This document shows positions 25,066 to 37,900 of a stretch of 64,000 nt of DNA, one piece after another. A program made the position numbers and the translations under genes. The stretch spans positions 14,302,611 through 14,366,610 of the forward strand of contig NC_092576.1 in assembly GCF_037975245.1 (NCBI RefSeq). Reading direction: 5' to 3'. Below the pieces are notes generated by a model. The model saw only the letters and a list, made by a program, of their open reading frames with translations, made no database searches and was not told where the DNA came from. Positions within the stretch are counted from its first letter, which is position 1; each line of letters opens with the position of its first letter. The DNA is from Apostichopus japonicus. Its lineage: Eukaryota; Echinodermata; Holothuroidea; Aspidochirotida; Stichopodidae.

Positions 25066-25862
25066 AACACTGATTGCATCACAGGAAAGACATAAGTCAG
25101 TGCATTGTCCTAATTAATGTTTAAGTTAATTCCAAATTATAAATAAGATAACAATTTACTCCAATTGAAACACCTACATCCCCTAACTACTCTACGGTAT
25201 TTGGCATTCTTTATTTTAGCTTTCTGACGATGTAGCATCTGCTGGAGCATCCATGGCAGCAAATACTGCCGTAAAGGTATCTCGAGGGATTCCTGTCGTT
25301 GGGGTAGTTTTCGCTTCCCTCGGTATTGTTACAGAATCATACAGCTTGTATAACCACGCAATGGATCTTTCCAGATGTTCAAATGGCGAAAGGGAAGATC
25401 TAAGCAAACAGTTTTACGAGCTGGCTGTTACAATGGCGCTTACAAACACCATTTTTTCGTCTCCAGACGAGTGACATTTGACAGTAAGAACATTTATCGG
25501 AAACGGGTAAATTATGTCCTTTCGACATGGATTTTCTTCATTTTAATCAAGTTTCTTCAACTAGAATTGTTTTGCTTTTGTAAACTGGTTTAGTATTTCA
25601 ATTTAATTTCCCTTTCATTGCTTTATTTTCTTGAAATTCTCATCGGCATGTGTATAGCTTTAAAGAGCATGTTAATACTTTTGAAATTATTATTAATATT
25701 ATGAATTCCTCTAGGAGTGATTATGCAAAAATTTTGTATTTTGTATCCCAATTTTACAACCACGTGGGTGAGATTATTTGCTTTAATTAAATGCAGGGTT
25801 GGTGCTTCCTTGTACAATGACGACCATGTTTTACTGATGTGCCTCTGTGAATTTTCGGTGCT
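25066..25862 (+). repeat. Duplicated APOL-like 3' segment, unit 2
   Basis: Second direct unit, sharing GTGCATTGTCCTAATTAATG upstream and GCAGGGTTGGTGCTTCCT downstream with unit 1. Confidence 0.88.
25220..25474 (+). pseudogene. APOL-like last exon, intact open copy
   Basis: The same 255 bp length and phase as the gene's exon 4, with acceptor TTTATTTTAG and stop TGA; no frameshift. Reads AANTAVKVSRGIPVVGVVFA and on to MALTNTIFSSPDE. Because no upstream APOL exons are visible on this strand, it is called an orphan exon. It could be the end of a paralogue whose other exons I failed to recognise. Confidence 0.6.
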
Positions 25863-26831
25863 TGTGCTTTTTCTTACAATCAGTATGAGCTTAAGGTTAA
25901 GTTATGTGAGTGGGTTCTGCCATCAGGATGAACCATACCTTGCAAGAGAGGAGCAAACTACTCTTACAACTACACAATTAAGATCAATCAGAGGTTAAAA
26001 CCTTGGTTGGGCACTTCTCGGGGGAGGGGAGAAGGGGGAGTAGGGGTGTGGTTGGGGTTCGGCGGGTTCTCGAGATATTGATAAACCAAAATTGTTCACA
26101 GTTTTTACAATACCGTAGTTGTACATTGGACCTTGGACAGGGGTCCAACTTCGCTTTAAGGAACGTTAATGTATCAATACCCCACAGACTGGAGTAAATT
26201 GCATCCCAAGTTTGAAGAAATTAATTGGATGTAACTTTTAATGAAAAAGACAAAGGATAAACAAATATTTCGATGTGCTTCTATGAAATCACACCCTTCC
26301 TATAAGTTTACTTCTGCTGCTTAAGTGTTGACGTCAAATGTCGTTATATCGTATATCACCTTTCATTTCAAAGTAATTGAAAGCAAACGTTTATTAATAT
26401 TTGTTCATTTTTCATCGTTCAACTGCAATGTTTCCTCTGCTTTATCCTTTCAAACACAATTTGTCCATTCGCCAATTTAACAAAAAAAGGTTAAAATATT
26501 CACCAGGTAAGGATTTACATTAGAACATCCGTCATATTGGCCAACAAAATTGTCTTTGACGATCTTTTGCGATGCATAATTGTTGAGTTAAAACACACTT
26601 GTAAGAAAACATGATCCGGTTGAACGATGTGATGCTGTGTTAAATAAATAAAGTCAACAAAATGCCTCTAAACAACATTATTATTTGTATTTTTTATTTA
26701 ATATCAATACTGCCAGCAGTCAACGAATTTGTAATAACCACAAATGGGCTCCTTCAGCGTGGGGATAATCATAAATTTATCTTTCACAGAGCAATTTTTA
26801 ATAATAATAATTAGACAGTTATTTTATCGAC
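25863..26831. other. Intergenic, nothing recognised
   Basis: AT-rich DNA, short open frames only, no repeats with clear ends. Confidence 0.5.
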
Positions 26832-27100
26832 GCTGAAGCAACCACGAATGTGGGAGAAACCCGCATGGGCATATGGATTACAACTTTCACGTCGGGTGGC
26901 TTCCAATTCAACAATTTATTTCAAATTTTGAATCTTTCTTCAATTTAGAGAGTTATTTTAGACAGGAAAACCATAGATTGCTCTTGGGATGAAACTAACC
27001 TTACTATGACCCAGCCGGTGATCTAGCCTGGAACCTCCCGATTGTTAAACAGTACTGCTTCAAATGTCACCGCCTTTATCCACTCGACCACAGCACCGGT
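26832..27100 (-). repeat. tRNA-derived SINE, family A
   Basis: On the minus strand the head reads CCGGTGCTGTGGTCGAGTGG with a body like the copies at 572 and 15,210, including the AGAGCAATCTATGG and GGAAGCCACCCGA words. Confidence 0.8.
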
Positions 27101-28199
27101 ATATTGTACTCAACTAATTCTCCACCAGTGTTGTAGTTGTGCAATAATCCCTCCTGGCACATCAGCAACTACAATGTTACGTTCCCATTCCACGTTTTTA
27201 CTAGCGAACAGTATACAGCTTGCATTGCTTGGGACGAGGAAGGGTTTGGGGTATGTGTACTATTATTGGGAGCTTATTGCTTATGACAACCTCTCGCACA
27301 AGAATGGCATTAAATATGGGTAGACACATTGTCTCTTTTAACATTGTCCATAGCCACTCTCGTTTATGCCAAAGAATTGACCTTGTGGGTCTTACAGCAG
27401 CAAAGGAATGTACGTCTTAAAAAAATGAAACCAAGATGATATACTGCAATAAGGAGGATAAACAAAATTGCCCGGACTCGATCTCAAGTCCAGATCCAGG
27501 GCACCAAAAGGCACTCCGATTCCCCGGGGAGATGGAAAAGGTCCTAGTCAAGACTCCAAGTAAAGGTATCTTTGGCATCTTAAAGGTATCCCTAAACATT
27601 TTATGTAATCCTAATTTTCATTAGTTGGCTGCTGTGTAGAACCCATTTTGTAAACAGCTCCCCCTCCCTCACACCCCCTCCCACCGAATGGTCTGCAAGT
27701 ATTAAAGAAAAGAGAAACCCCGAAGACTTCGTGATTCCTTGCATTATATTTCGACTCAGCTAAGCAACTGAGGAAATAATGTCAGAACATCAGAGAAGAC
27801 TTCCAGATAACTTAACCATTGCAAAGGCAATACCCTTCTGAAAGTTCATAGCCGCATGGTCATTAGTTGAAGTGGAACACCCACTTAAAAGAACAAAGGT
27901 CAATTCTTGCGATAGCTATTAACATAGGCAATACATCCGTCAAAGAAATGGTGCCCAAAGTTAACCAGAATGCAAAATGCATTGAGGTTTCGATGACTTC
28001 AATGCACTAGACTTCTGCTTGTTAGTATAACCAGAACTAGCTGTTACAATAACACTATGGCATGCTAACACAGGTCAGTTTACTGTATGTGTTTATACAC
28101 ACCTCCATCAAAAGCAATAGGGTTCTTGTACTCAATGTTATGAATCCACACACCAAGTATTACAAAACCAAACCAAATCTCTAATAACTTCGCACATTA

Positions 28200-30532
28200 G
28201 GGTCGCAGAGGAGTCCACTTATGGACAAGTTAGATTGGAATATGCCCACGAAACTTCAAAGAATCAACTTGAAAGAAGCTAATACAGGTCACTGGAGGTC
28301 AACCTGAGGAAAAGGTCACCCAAATGCAGTTCGACTGTTGTATTACAATAGCGTAACTCTCAACCCTGTCAGTGGTAGTTTCACAAGATATCGGGAAAAA
28401 AACACATTTTGACCCATAAATGACATTTGGTGACCTTGGATCACATCACGGTTATTTTTGAAAATGTGTCCCTACTTCATTCACAACTTGTCCTAATATA
28501 CCAGCCATGTCAGACTTCTAACTAGAAGTTGTTGCAAAAATTAGCATAAGTTGGGAGTTTTTGGCACTTAACCTTGAATGACTTAATGGTTTTTATCAAA
28601 AATGTTCCTCTTGATGGTGTGCACTCTGTCATAAAATCCCAAACTTGATGGACATTTGGTTATCACGTTATTGCAAAAATACTAGTTTTTGATCCCTAAT
28701 TGACCTTTGTTGACCTTGGATCATATTACCGTTATGTTTTGAAACGATCCTTTACCCCATTCACAACTAGTCCCAAAATATCAACCATGTCGGACCCTGT
28801 CAGTGGTAGTTTCACAAGTTATTGAGAAAAAAAACACATTTTGACCCATAAATGACCTTTGGTGACCTTGGATCACATCACGGTTATTTTTGAAAATGTG
28901 TCCCTACTCCATTCACAACTTGTCCTAATATACCAGCCATGTCAGACTTCATGACTAGAAGTTGTTGCAAAAATTAGCATAAGCTGGCAGTTTTTTGCAC
29001 ATAATCAACCTTGAATGACCTTGGATGACCTGATGGTTTTTATCAAAAATATTCCTCTTGGTGAGGTGCACTCTCTCCTAAAATTTGTTTGGCCTACAAT
29101 GTACACACATAATGTTATTGCTAGAAATGTATCAAAACCAACCTTTGGCCCCTCATAACTTGAGAACTGGGTGTCCGATTGAAGCGGGAGTTGGTTTCCT
29201 ATATTCAGCACAAAAAGCTCTATCATATGTCAACAATTTTTTAAACTTATCTTTGTTCTGTTTTGTTTTGCCCCGTATCTTCTAAAATGAGCATATTTTT
29301 TAAGATTTGACCTTTGACCTTTTGACCTCGCGGTCAGATGTAGTTTGACACGCTGATTCCAAAAAGCAACATGACAAGTCTGTGCGACCATCCTAACTGT
29401 ACTTATTAGAAAAACAAAAACATTGACCTCTGATAACTTCGCACACGAAGGTCGCACAGGGGTCAACTATGGACCATTTTGATCGGAAGGTACCTTTGAG
29501 ATCCGATTATGGCCACGAAAATTCAAATAATCCAAAAAACTGATAAAGGTCACCGGAGGTCAACCTGAGGTCAAAGGTCACCTAGATGCGGGTCGACTCT
29601 CTGATTATAATAGCGTAACTCCCAACCTTCACGGACATTTGGTTCTCAAGATATTGCAAAAATACTAGTTTTTGACCCCTGATTGACCTTTGTTGACCTT
29701 GGATCACACGACCGTTCTGTTTTGAAATGATCCCTTACCCCATTCACAACTGGTCCCAAAATATCTACCATGTCGGATCCTGTCAATGGGAGTTATTGCT
29801 TATTTTAATATTTTGGTTTTTGGCCTCTAACTGACCTTTGGTGACCTTCACAGGCACCACAAAAAATAGGACACATCTACTCAATGTGGTACTCATATAC
29901 ACCAAATATTAGTGTAGCCGTGGTGGTGTAGAGGTAGATGTATAGAGTAAGGAGGACACTGAGGCTTCTACTGGATTACGCACTCGTCTATTTTAATCCG
30001 TGAAAACTACAAAAAATATATATATAAATTGTCTATAAACGTACAAATTTATCACAAAGTAATCAGTAAATCGCAATCGTCACAAACATACAAGGAAACA
30101 CATAAATACGAGAAAATACAACGCAAACCTCAAAGAGGCAACTCAAATAGATTCTACAAAATATATATATAAATTCTCTATAAACCGCAATAATTAAAAC
30201 GTACCTCTTTGGTATCCTCTACTCTTATTCAAACGCAAATCAGTGAGAAAGTCACACAGTATGGATATATTGCACAGGCTGCCACACCCTGGCACAAGTT
30301 ACAGGTATAGTATTACAGTTGGTGTATATATATATACAGGTATAAGGTATCTAGTCACAACTGACTCTACTCAGATCTGGAATGAAAGTGAGGTCCCTGG
30401 AACTCTCAATGTCACATGCAGGAATATCCAAACAGAGGGCATGACCTCACATACTGAATAATCATGAGGCACACTTACAATTAGATTGGTCCAAGCTTCC
30501 CTACTTGAGATACCGTGTTTACAAGCCAGGCG

Positions 30533-30567
<35 letters not shown>

Positions 30568-31200
30568 TACACACACTCTCCGCCTGCATGAATGCATAGG
30601 TTACGATTTCATCGAAACCAAAAATTGTTGCAGGCAGTCGTTAAGATCTGTTATATTATTTCTTTTAATTTCATATGGCACTTAAGACTTAATCATGCCT
30701 GTCCCAGGGGTTTTAAAGCTTTTATGAGCGATGAATCGTTTCTCTTTCTCCTGAAATATAGAATTGGTGCATACAATAGGTTTCAGAAATGGTGACAAAT
30801 CTGGAAAAAAAACTGTCAAGTAACCTCACTTGTAAAATCCTCATATAAACTTAAAATTGCAGAAGAATACCTCAGTTCCAACAACTGTGAACCAATATAA
30901 CCCTTGCGACCTGTGAAAATTTGGAGGAAGAGATTAACTCTGTCAGTATTTGTTCTGGTTGAAAACAGGTAATACACATTATGGGGCAACATTCACCCAA
31001 CTACAATTTTCACCAATCACTGTAGTTGGGTAAATTATAACTTCACATTTGATAACTGACCACCTCAAATGACCTTTGACCTCTGCAGAATCAAGAGGGT
31101 TCTTGTAAAGTCGTATATTCAAGCTTTCCATTTTGAGAAGTTACAATGTTTCTTCATACTTTGACCTCTGTTGACCTTTGAACTCTGCAGAAAACAAAAA
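28200..31200. repeat. Repeat field rich in TGACCT/AGGTCA half-sites
   Basis: Diverged dispersed repeat sequence. Two direct copies stand out (28,370-28,640 and 28,800-29,080, sharing CAGTGGTAGTTTCACAAG and CATTCACAACTTGTCCTAAT). By eye there are about 26 half-sites. Related short stretches occur near 36,420 and 55,400. A piece at 27,960-28,130 matches 56,040-56,220. It holds no gene. Confidence 0.7.
30534..30577. repeat. (CA)n microsatellite
   Basis: About 20 CA dinucleotides with two CATA interruptions. Confidence 0.95.
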
Positions 31201-31669
31201 CATTCTTACACCCAATAAGATGCATCCACATACCACATATAAAGTAACGGCTATGGTGGCATTTAAAATCCTTCCGCCATCTAAGAGAAACAGTCAGACC
31301 TTGTCGCTCTAATAAAAATATATCTTGCTTTAAGAAGGAACCTGTACAGAGTCAATTGTCATTCGGCTGTCATTCGTTTTAGTTTGTCCCTCTGAGATCA
31401 AGACGTGTACAATTCCTATGCAAGGAGAGCAATTGTCTAACTTACGATGTGGCTCGCTGACGTCATTTTTGTATCTTCCTCGTTGCAAAATGGCGGCCAA
31501 CACTGTAGGTGGAAAAAAACTATAAGAAAATTCATATAAATTTGCGTATTATTATGAATATATATGAATCGGACTGTTTCTCTCAGTTTTCAGAAGTTTA
31601 GACTCTGCCGTAGCATTAAGAAGTCAACGATAAACGTCTCGAAGCCTTATTACAATTCGGACAAGTTTC

Positions 31670-32660
31670 ATTAAAACTGAATGTTTGCTAAACTAACACT
31701 TCTGAACCGAAAAAGCAGTTTGGGTTATTCATTTTCGATGTAAATTAACAAAATTGTCAAATTCTTTAAAAAATAGAAAGCTATGGTTAAGTGAAGTTGT
31801 AAACTTCATCATCGGTAAGTTATTGTCATAGCATATAGGTTCCTCCTTAAAATGAGCTATTATTATTAGGAATCTAAGAATCTTACTATTTTTCTCACTG
31901 TAAAGCATTTGATAATCCATCGTATAGCCGGTTAGAATTCAGATATAAACGTCTGTATGGCCTTTGGCTTTCGAAAATTCGAACATTTTCGTAAAATTTC
32001 TTTCTTTGACTCAAATTAACATTTTTGGGGGTTTTATTCATTTTGGAGACAAATTTTAAATTGGTTATATCTCTCTAAGAAATATATATCTAGTGCAAAG
32101 CGTTGTTCACATCGTATTTCTAGCGAAAGGTATTGTCATAACGTAGTTTCCGTGTCAGAGATAAACGTCTGGAAGCCCTATTTGTAATCCGAAACAATTT
32201 CGTAAAACTGAATGTTTCGCCTTAAACTAACACTTAGTAAAGCCATAGCGTTGTGGTTTTATGCATTTACGGTGTAAATTAACATTTTTCAATATTTTCT
32301 AAAATAAAAAAATCTATGGTAAAGTGATGTTGTAAATACACCCAAGGATAAGTTATCGAAAGTCGCAATATGCTTTTTACCTTAAAACATAAATGACGTC
32401 TAGTCATATAAACACAGACCTAAGAAAGAATGACAGTTGTTTTGTTTTATATAATTACTATAATAGATAACTTGATTGAAATCGTTGTGGTTTTATGCGT
32501 TTTCTGTGTAAATTAAAAACATCTTTAAAAGTCTTCAAAAATAAAAAAACCTATGGAAAAGTGATGTTGACATCAATTGATAAGTTTTTGAAAGACAAAA
32601 CATTATTTATCATACAGCTAAGTGACTATATAGCATATATTCAATCCTACCACATGACCG
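31670..32660 (+). repeat. Three diverged tandem segments, AT-rich
   Basis: Three old copies of a segment with AACTGAATGTTT, a CTATGGNNAAGTGA word and GATAAGTT, starting near 31,670, 32,200 and 32,470. No coding potential. Confidence 0.55.
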
Positions 32661-34780
32661 AAGCCTATATATGCTGAGGGGCGCCGTATGGGGAATGTAG
32701 GTGTAAATTATTTGTTATGTTTGTTATCATTATTTGTTTTATTCGCCAAACAAGGGACCTACATGGGGGCCAAATGAGCTGAGTGTGTGGTCCGTGTATT
32801 GGGACTGGGCCGAGTCCTCAAAGTTAGTATGTAAAAAAAGGCATTGGAATATAAGTATAATCACAATTTCTCAATATTTTGAGCTTAAATATTAGGGTAC
32901 TGATAAAGGGGCTAACAATGAGATTGACTGGTCTACACAAAATATAAAGATGTATAAATATATATATTTATGAATCGTACGTATAGTCTCACATTAGACT
33001 GTTACACTGGTTCACGCATGATCAATCTTAGGGGCTCTATCTCTATACGTTTATTGCTATACTAATAAAAAATATAAAAAAAAACTCGTGAAAATCAAAC
33101 CAAACGCATGATCATCGTGCATGTACGTGAGGAACGGTTCAAATAAACCTGGTGTTTTTTTGTTGTTGTTGCGCGCCGGCCTTTCCTGCAATACTGCCTA
33201 GAATATTGAGGTTGCACACTACTGACTATGGAAATTAGAAGAATTGATATGATCATTTCGCTAGAACTAACTGAAATAGTGCGTACTGACCAGGTGTTTA
33301 CATTTTTGTACGGCTACATTCATTTAGGAAGTGGAAATCTCAGGGGGAAGCTGTCTCCCCCTTCCCCCCCCCCCCCCAAAAAAAAGCATCGTAATATTTG
33401 GCACTATGTACCACAGAGGTACAGACGACTAGACTGCAGTATAGTTCAGTGCTACCTAAAGGACGGATTTTGATGATCAGCTTACTGACGCGAGGGATTC
33501 GCCGTGTTTTTCTCACAGGTAATTGAATAAAATAACATGATGCTGCAATAGCACGTTACTAAGGTTAAAATTTAGACATAAGCATCCACTAGGTACAGTG
33601 TGGTAACTATCAATGTAAATGAAATACAAAATTTTTAGATCATTGACTGCACGCGTGATTTCGTTGCTATGAATACGAATTGGGTCTAGTTGTGCGATAT
33701 TTTCTATGCACAGTATATATACCTAACACTTAGGCTGATACTGTACTAAGTAACGAGCATGATAAGTTTTCTAACGTTACTGTACAGACAGTAAGTAGGC
33801 CTTTGTTCACCGTGTATTACACACCAAGGCAGCTTATTCTGTCGGCCGGTCTTCCGGGTTTTCCGTAACCCCAAGTCAAATCGCAGCTAATCGTGAAAAA
33901 ATTGATCATGCCTATGCACATATCTGGAGTAATTGCAGAATACCAAGCTACTCAGGAAACCAACACCTTACGAAATGGTAGCTTTGCTGCCAGTCTAGGC
34001 TAGGCAAAACTTTTTAGCAAACTCACTCTTTGAAAACTTGCCTTTGAGAACGACTCAACATCGCTTAAAGCTTGTACTGCTTTTAAAAAAATATTTTAGT
34101 CCCAAGTTAGCAGCTACATTAATAGCAGAATGTAATGTTTGAATTGTAGATGTGTTGATCTTAGATTGCCCCAAAAGACATGTCCAGTGTTTTGTTGGGT
34201 AGAACGTTGGGGAAGGTCATTCAAGGACTACTGCAGGCTGTTATTCACCTTACAGTTTTCAAAAATGTAATGTAAAGAATGATCGTATTGAACCCAAATT
34301 GCAAGGCACTCCATCAATAAGTGTGGACATTGTGTTATGCTGCACCTTCTAAGCTCATTGCTCTGATAGCACATAGTTAATTAACTGCCGGACGAACAGT
34401 GTGGTATACAATGTTCTTCACACTGACTCCAGGTTGAAAAGCCGCAATGATAAAGATCCATTTTGAATTCCATTAAAACCACAAAAGAACCCATCTTGAT
34501 AAAGTCTACCCAATTTGTTTCTTGGTACAGTAATACTTAATACTGTAGTAATAAATATATAATCTATCAATCATAACAAGATTTTTCCCATAATTTAGAC
34601 CATTCCATAAACTTCAGTGAATGAAAAGTTCAAATTACGAAGAGTAAATATGGTGTCCATTCTTTGAACTGCACATGTTGTAAAAAAACAGCAATCGAAC
34701 ACATGTGCGCGAGCTTGACAGTGTGTTAGCTTATATGGTTAGTTGCTCTATAATCCATACTGTAGCTGCAGTACAGTATG
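32661..34780. other. Upstream flank of MYG1, no gene seen
   Basis: No recognised exon or element; one C run near 33,365. The MYG1 promoter and any 5' UTR exon should lie in the right part. Confidence 0.5.
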
Positions 34781-34781
34781 A

Positions 34782-34786
34782 CCAAT
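34782..34786 (+). promoter_or_regulatory. Possible CCAAT box of MYG1
   Basis: CCAAT within GACCAATGGG, about 70 bp before the MYG1 start codon. Position and flanks suit an NF-Y site. No TATA box is clear. Weak support. Confidence 0.3.
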
Positions 34787-34857
34787 GGGTGTGTCGTATT
34801 ATCATTTTTTTTTTTCTTTGACGTTTAGAACTTATCGTACCAAGACAGATCTTGAAG

Positions 34858-34984
34858 ATGTCTGCCAGTGGCGATGGAACTTCGGTCCACCGTAAGGTGA
34901 TCGGCACCCACAGTGGAACGTTCCACTGCGATGAGGCCTTGGCTTGCTTCATGCTGAAAAAGTTACCAGAGTATGCGAACGCAG
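34858..34984 (+). CDS. MYG1: MYG1 exon with first metal-binding motif
   Basis: From ATG; encodes [20 protein letters not shown], the His/Asp site. Donor GCAG|GTATGT, phase 1. Confidence 0.93.
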
Positions 34985-37900
34985 GTATGTTCTTTAATTT
35001 CTCCTTTTATACTCTTTTTTTTTCCTTCTTCCTTTTTTTGTTTTCTTCTCTTTTCTTCTATTATTTCTTCCTATTTATCTTTTCTTCCTTATTAATTCTT
35101 CTTTTTCCTCATTTCTTGTTTTCTCCTTTTTTATTAATTCTTTATTTCTTTTCTTCTTTCTTATTTTGTCTGTAAATTAGTTTCAGTCAACCTTTAACCG
35201 TCTCTTTCCTTAAAATGAGATTGCAAACAACAAAACCAAATTTGAGTTGATAAAGACACTCAAATGATTTTCTTTTATTTCTCATCAACATATGCAGAAA
35301 TTGTTCGTTCCAGAGATCCTGCCGTCTTAGATCCCTGCGATATTGTCGTGGACGTAGGTGGGGAATATAACCCCAGCAAGCACCGATACGATCACCACCA
35401 AAGGTAAAGGTGGCCAATTGGCTAAGGCGTCGAACTCGTGATCCAAGGATCGCTGGTTCGATTCTTGCCTTGTTCATTACGCTGTGTCCTTGGGCAAGAT
35501 GCTTTCTCTCAATGGCCTCTCTCCACCCAGGGGTTAAATGGGTACCTGTGAGTTAACTTGTCATTGGGCGCAGTATATAACTGCTGCCGACTGGAAGGAT
35601 TATCTCTGGGACAGGTTATCATTGACCAGGGGTAATATAACGTCTGTAAAGCGCTTTGAGACCTATCGCTGGTATAAAGCGCTATATAAAAAGCAAATAT
35701 AAAATAAATATAAAAAGTTCCCAGTCAAGTGTAACTTTTTCCAGATGGCAAAAGTTAACAAGTTTAGCAACCCACAAAGTAACACTCAGAGTAGAGTTTG
35801 ATAGAATGAGACTCCCGGAGACGGGGAAGAGACGTATTTTTGTTTTGATATCAAGTGCAGGTTAAAGAGTGAATTTAGGCACAAAATTTGGATAATTTTT
35901 AAATTATGACATTTGAAAATCACTGCCATCTCTCCAGACTGTACTTCATTACAATACCATTAATTGTTTAATTGTTTTGAGAAATGTCACATTGAGTATC
36001 TCAACCCTCATCAGACCATTTGATCTTGATGAGGGTTGCTCAGAACACAATAAGAAAATGGGAAAGAAGACTTTTATGGCCTCAAATAACATGTTTCAAA
36101 ATGCCTCAAAAAGAATTATCAAGGACAAAAGTGTTGTTGACATTTCATCCAGGGAAGTCTGTCGTTTTATAGACTTTAAAATATCATGGTTTGTTTGAAT
36201 TGTTAGAAATACAATAAAACAGAATTGTTACTAACATTTAGGCCTGCAATGAGTCTAGGACATCGTCACCTCATTAGCCCTAGAGGTGCATTCTACAGTT
36301 TTAGGCATAATTATGTCTTCGCTGAATATCTTAACAAGCAGAAAGAGCTATGCATAGAAACTTTACTACTACTCAATTGGTTTCTGTTTTCATTTTGAAA
36401 ACTTTGTATAACACAAAAAGGTCATTTGGGGTCATCAGAGGTCAAATCGTGAAACCCTTGTAAACATGTACACTCTCACTACGTCAGGTTCATGAAGAAA
36501 GCTGTTCATGTTACATCATCGAAACAACAATGCATTTTTGCATTCTGTTTTTATTTTGAAAACTTTGTATAACACATGACTAATTAATTTGTATTGCACA
36601 ATTGTTAGACTCTGCCACGAGCACAATTAATAGTCTCTGTCAAAGTCCAATCCTCTCCTTTTTTTTGAAACATCGTCCCCAGGTCATTCTCCGAGACCAT
36701 GAACTCTGTTCGCCCCGAGAAACCTTGGCAGACCAAACTGAGTAGCGCCGGCCTCGTCTATCTTCACTTTGGAGAGAGGGTCATCAAGCAACTGATGGGA
36801 GAGCCGGCCGACCAGACAAAGGTCGACGCAATCTACGACAAAGTTTACGAGAACTTCATGGAAGAAATCGACGCCATAGATAACGGGGTGAACCAGTACG
36901 ATGGAGAACCTCGGTAAATAATTCTAGTGACCGCCTGGATATCTTTCAGTTTCAGAAACAAAAGAAATAACTTTATTTTTTGGGGTGTAATTTTTGTGAA
37001 ATCATTTGTTACAAGTTCTGATCAATCATCTTAGTGATAAGCTTACAAGTGAACAGTTACCTGTATGGCAACCATCTGCCCCGGCACTTCATAAAGTTAG
37101 AGAGACCAGATTCTGTAATCAAAGTTTTAATAGGCCATGCCTGCTGTGAGTTTTATCTTACCTCTTAGGCTCTTATCATTTATTTCTGTGCTCCTGAGTG
37201 GTCCGTGTTCTGGTGTTCTACCAATATTTCAGTGTTCCAAGTTTTGTGTGACAGATTTTTGAAGGCTCCAAATTTTGTGTCCTTTGGTTCCTGTGCCCCC
37301 CTAAAAAAAACTGTGCTTGCCCCCTCCCCCCTAACAAAACATACAGGTACATCTTTGAACTTGTATAGCAATTTTACCATCTTGGGTAGCAATTTGCAAT
37401 GGTGTCATATTTGGAGAAGTTATTCCCCGTGTTCGCAGAACAGAACAAAAAGCACGATAGCAAAAGTGCCGGCAAAATTTTGTCTGGGAGGTTTCTGTAA
37501 CTGTACAGTTGAATTATTGAAGATAAAACATAATGGAAGCATCCTGTTGTAGTTTCCTTATCCAATCCCTATTTTGCCATCTGCAAGATAAACTAACAAA
37601 TATATTAACATTAAAGTGTATTATCCTTTTCTGTATATAAATCTCTTGCTTGGACCTTTCCTTTTCTCTTATGTATTATCCCTCTTTTTAAGGGGGAGGG
37701 GGAGGGGAGTGAGGGGTTATACTTTCATTAAATTCTTCACAGAGGAATGCCCTTTAGTTTTTTATAAGCTAAACATTTTTCTCTTGACATGAATTTCAGA
37801 TACATCATTTCGACCAACGTCAGCTCGAGAGTGAAACATATTAATCCAGACTGGAATGAGACCGCCGACGATATGGATGTAAGCTGGTTTCACCATTTGT

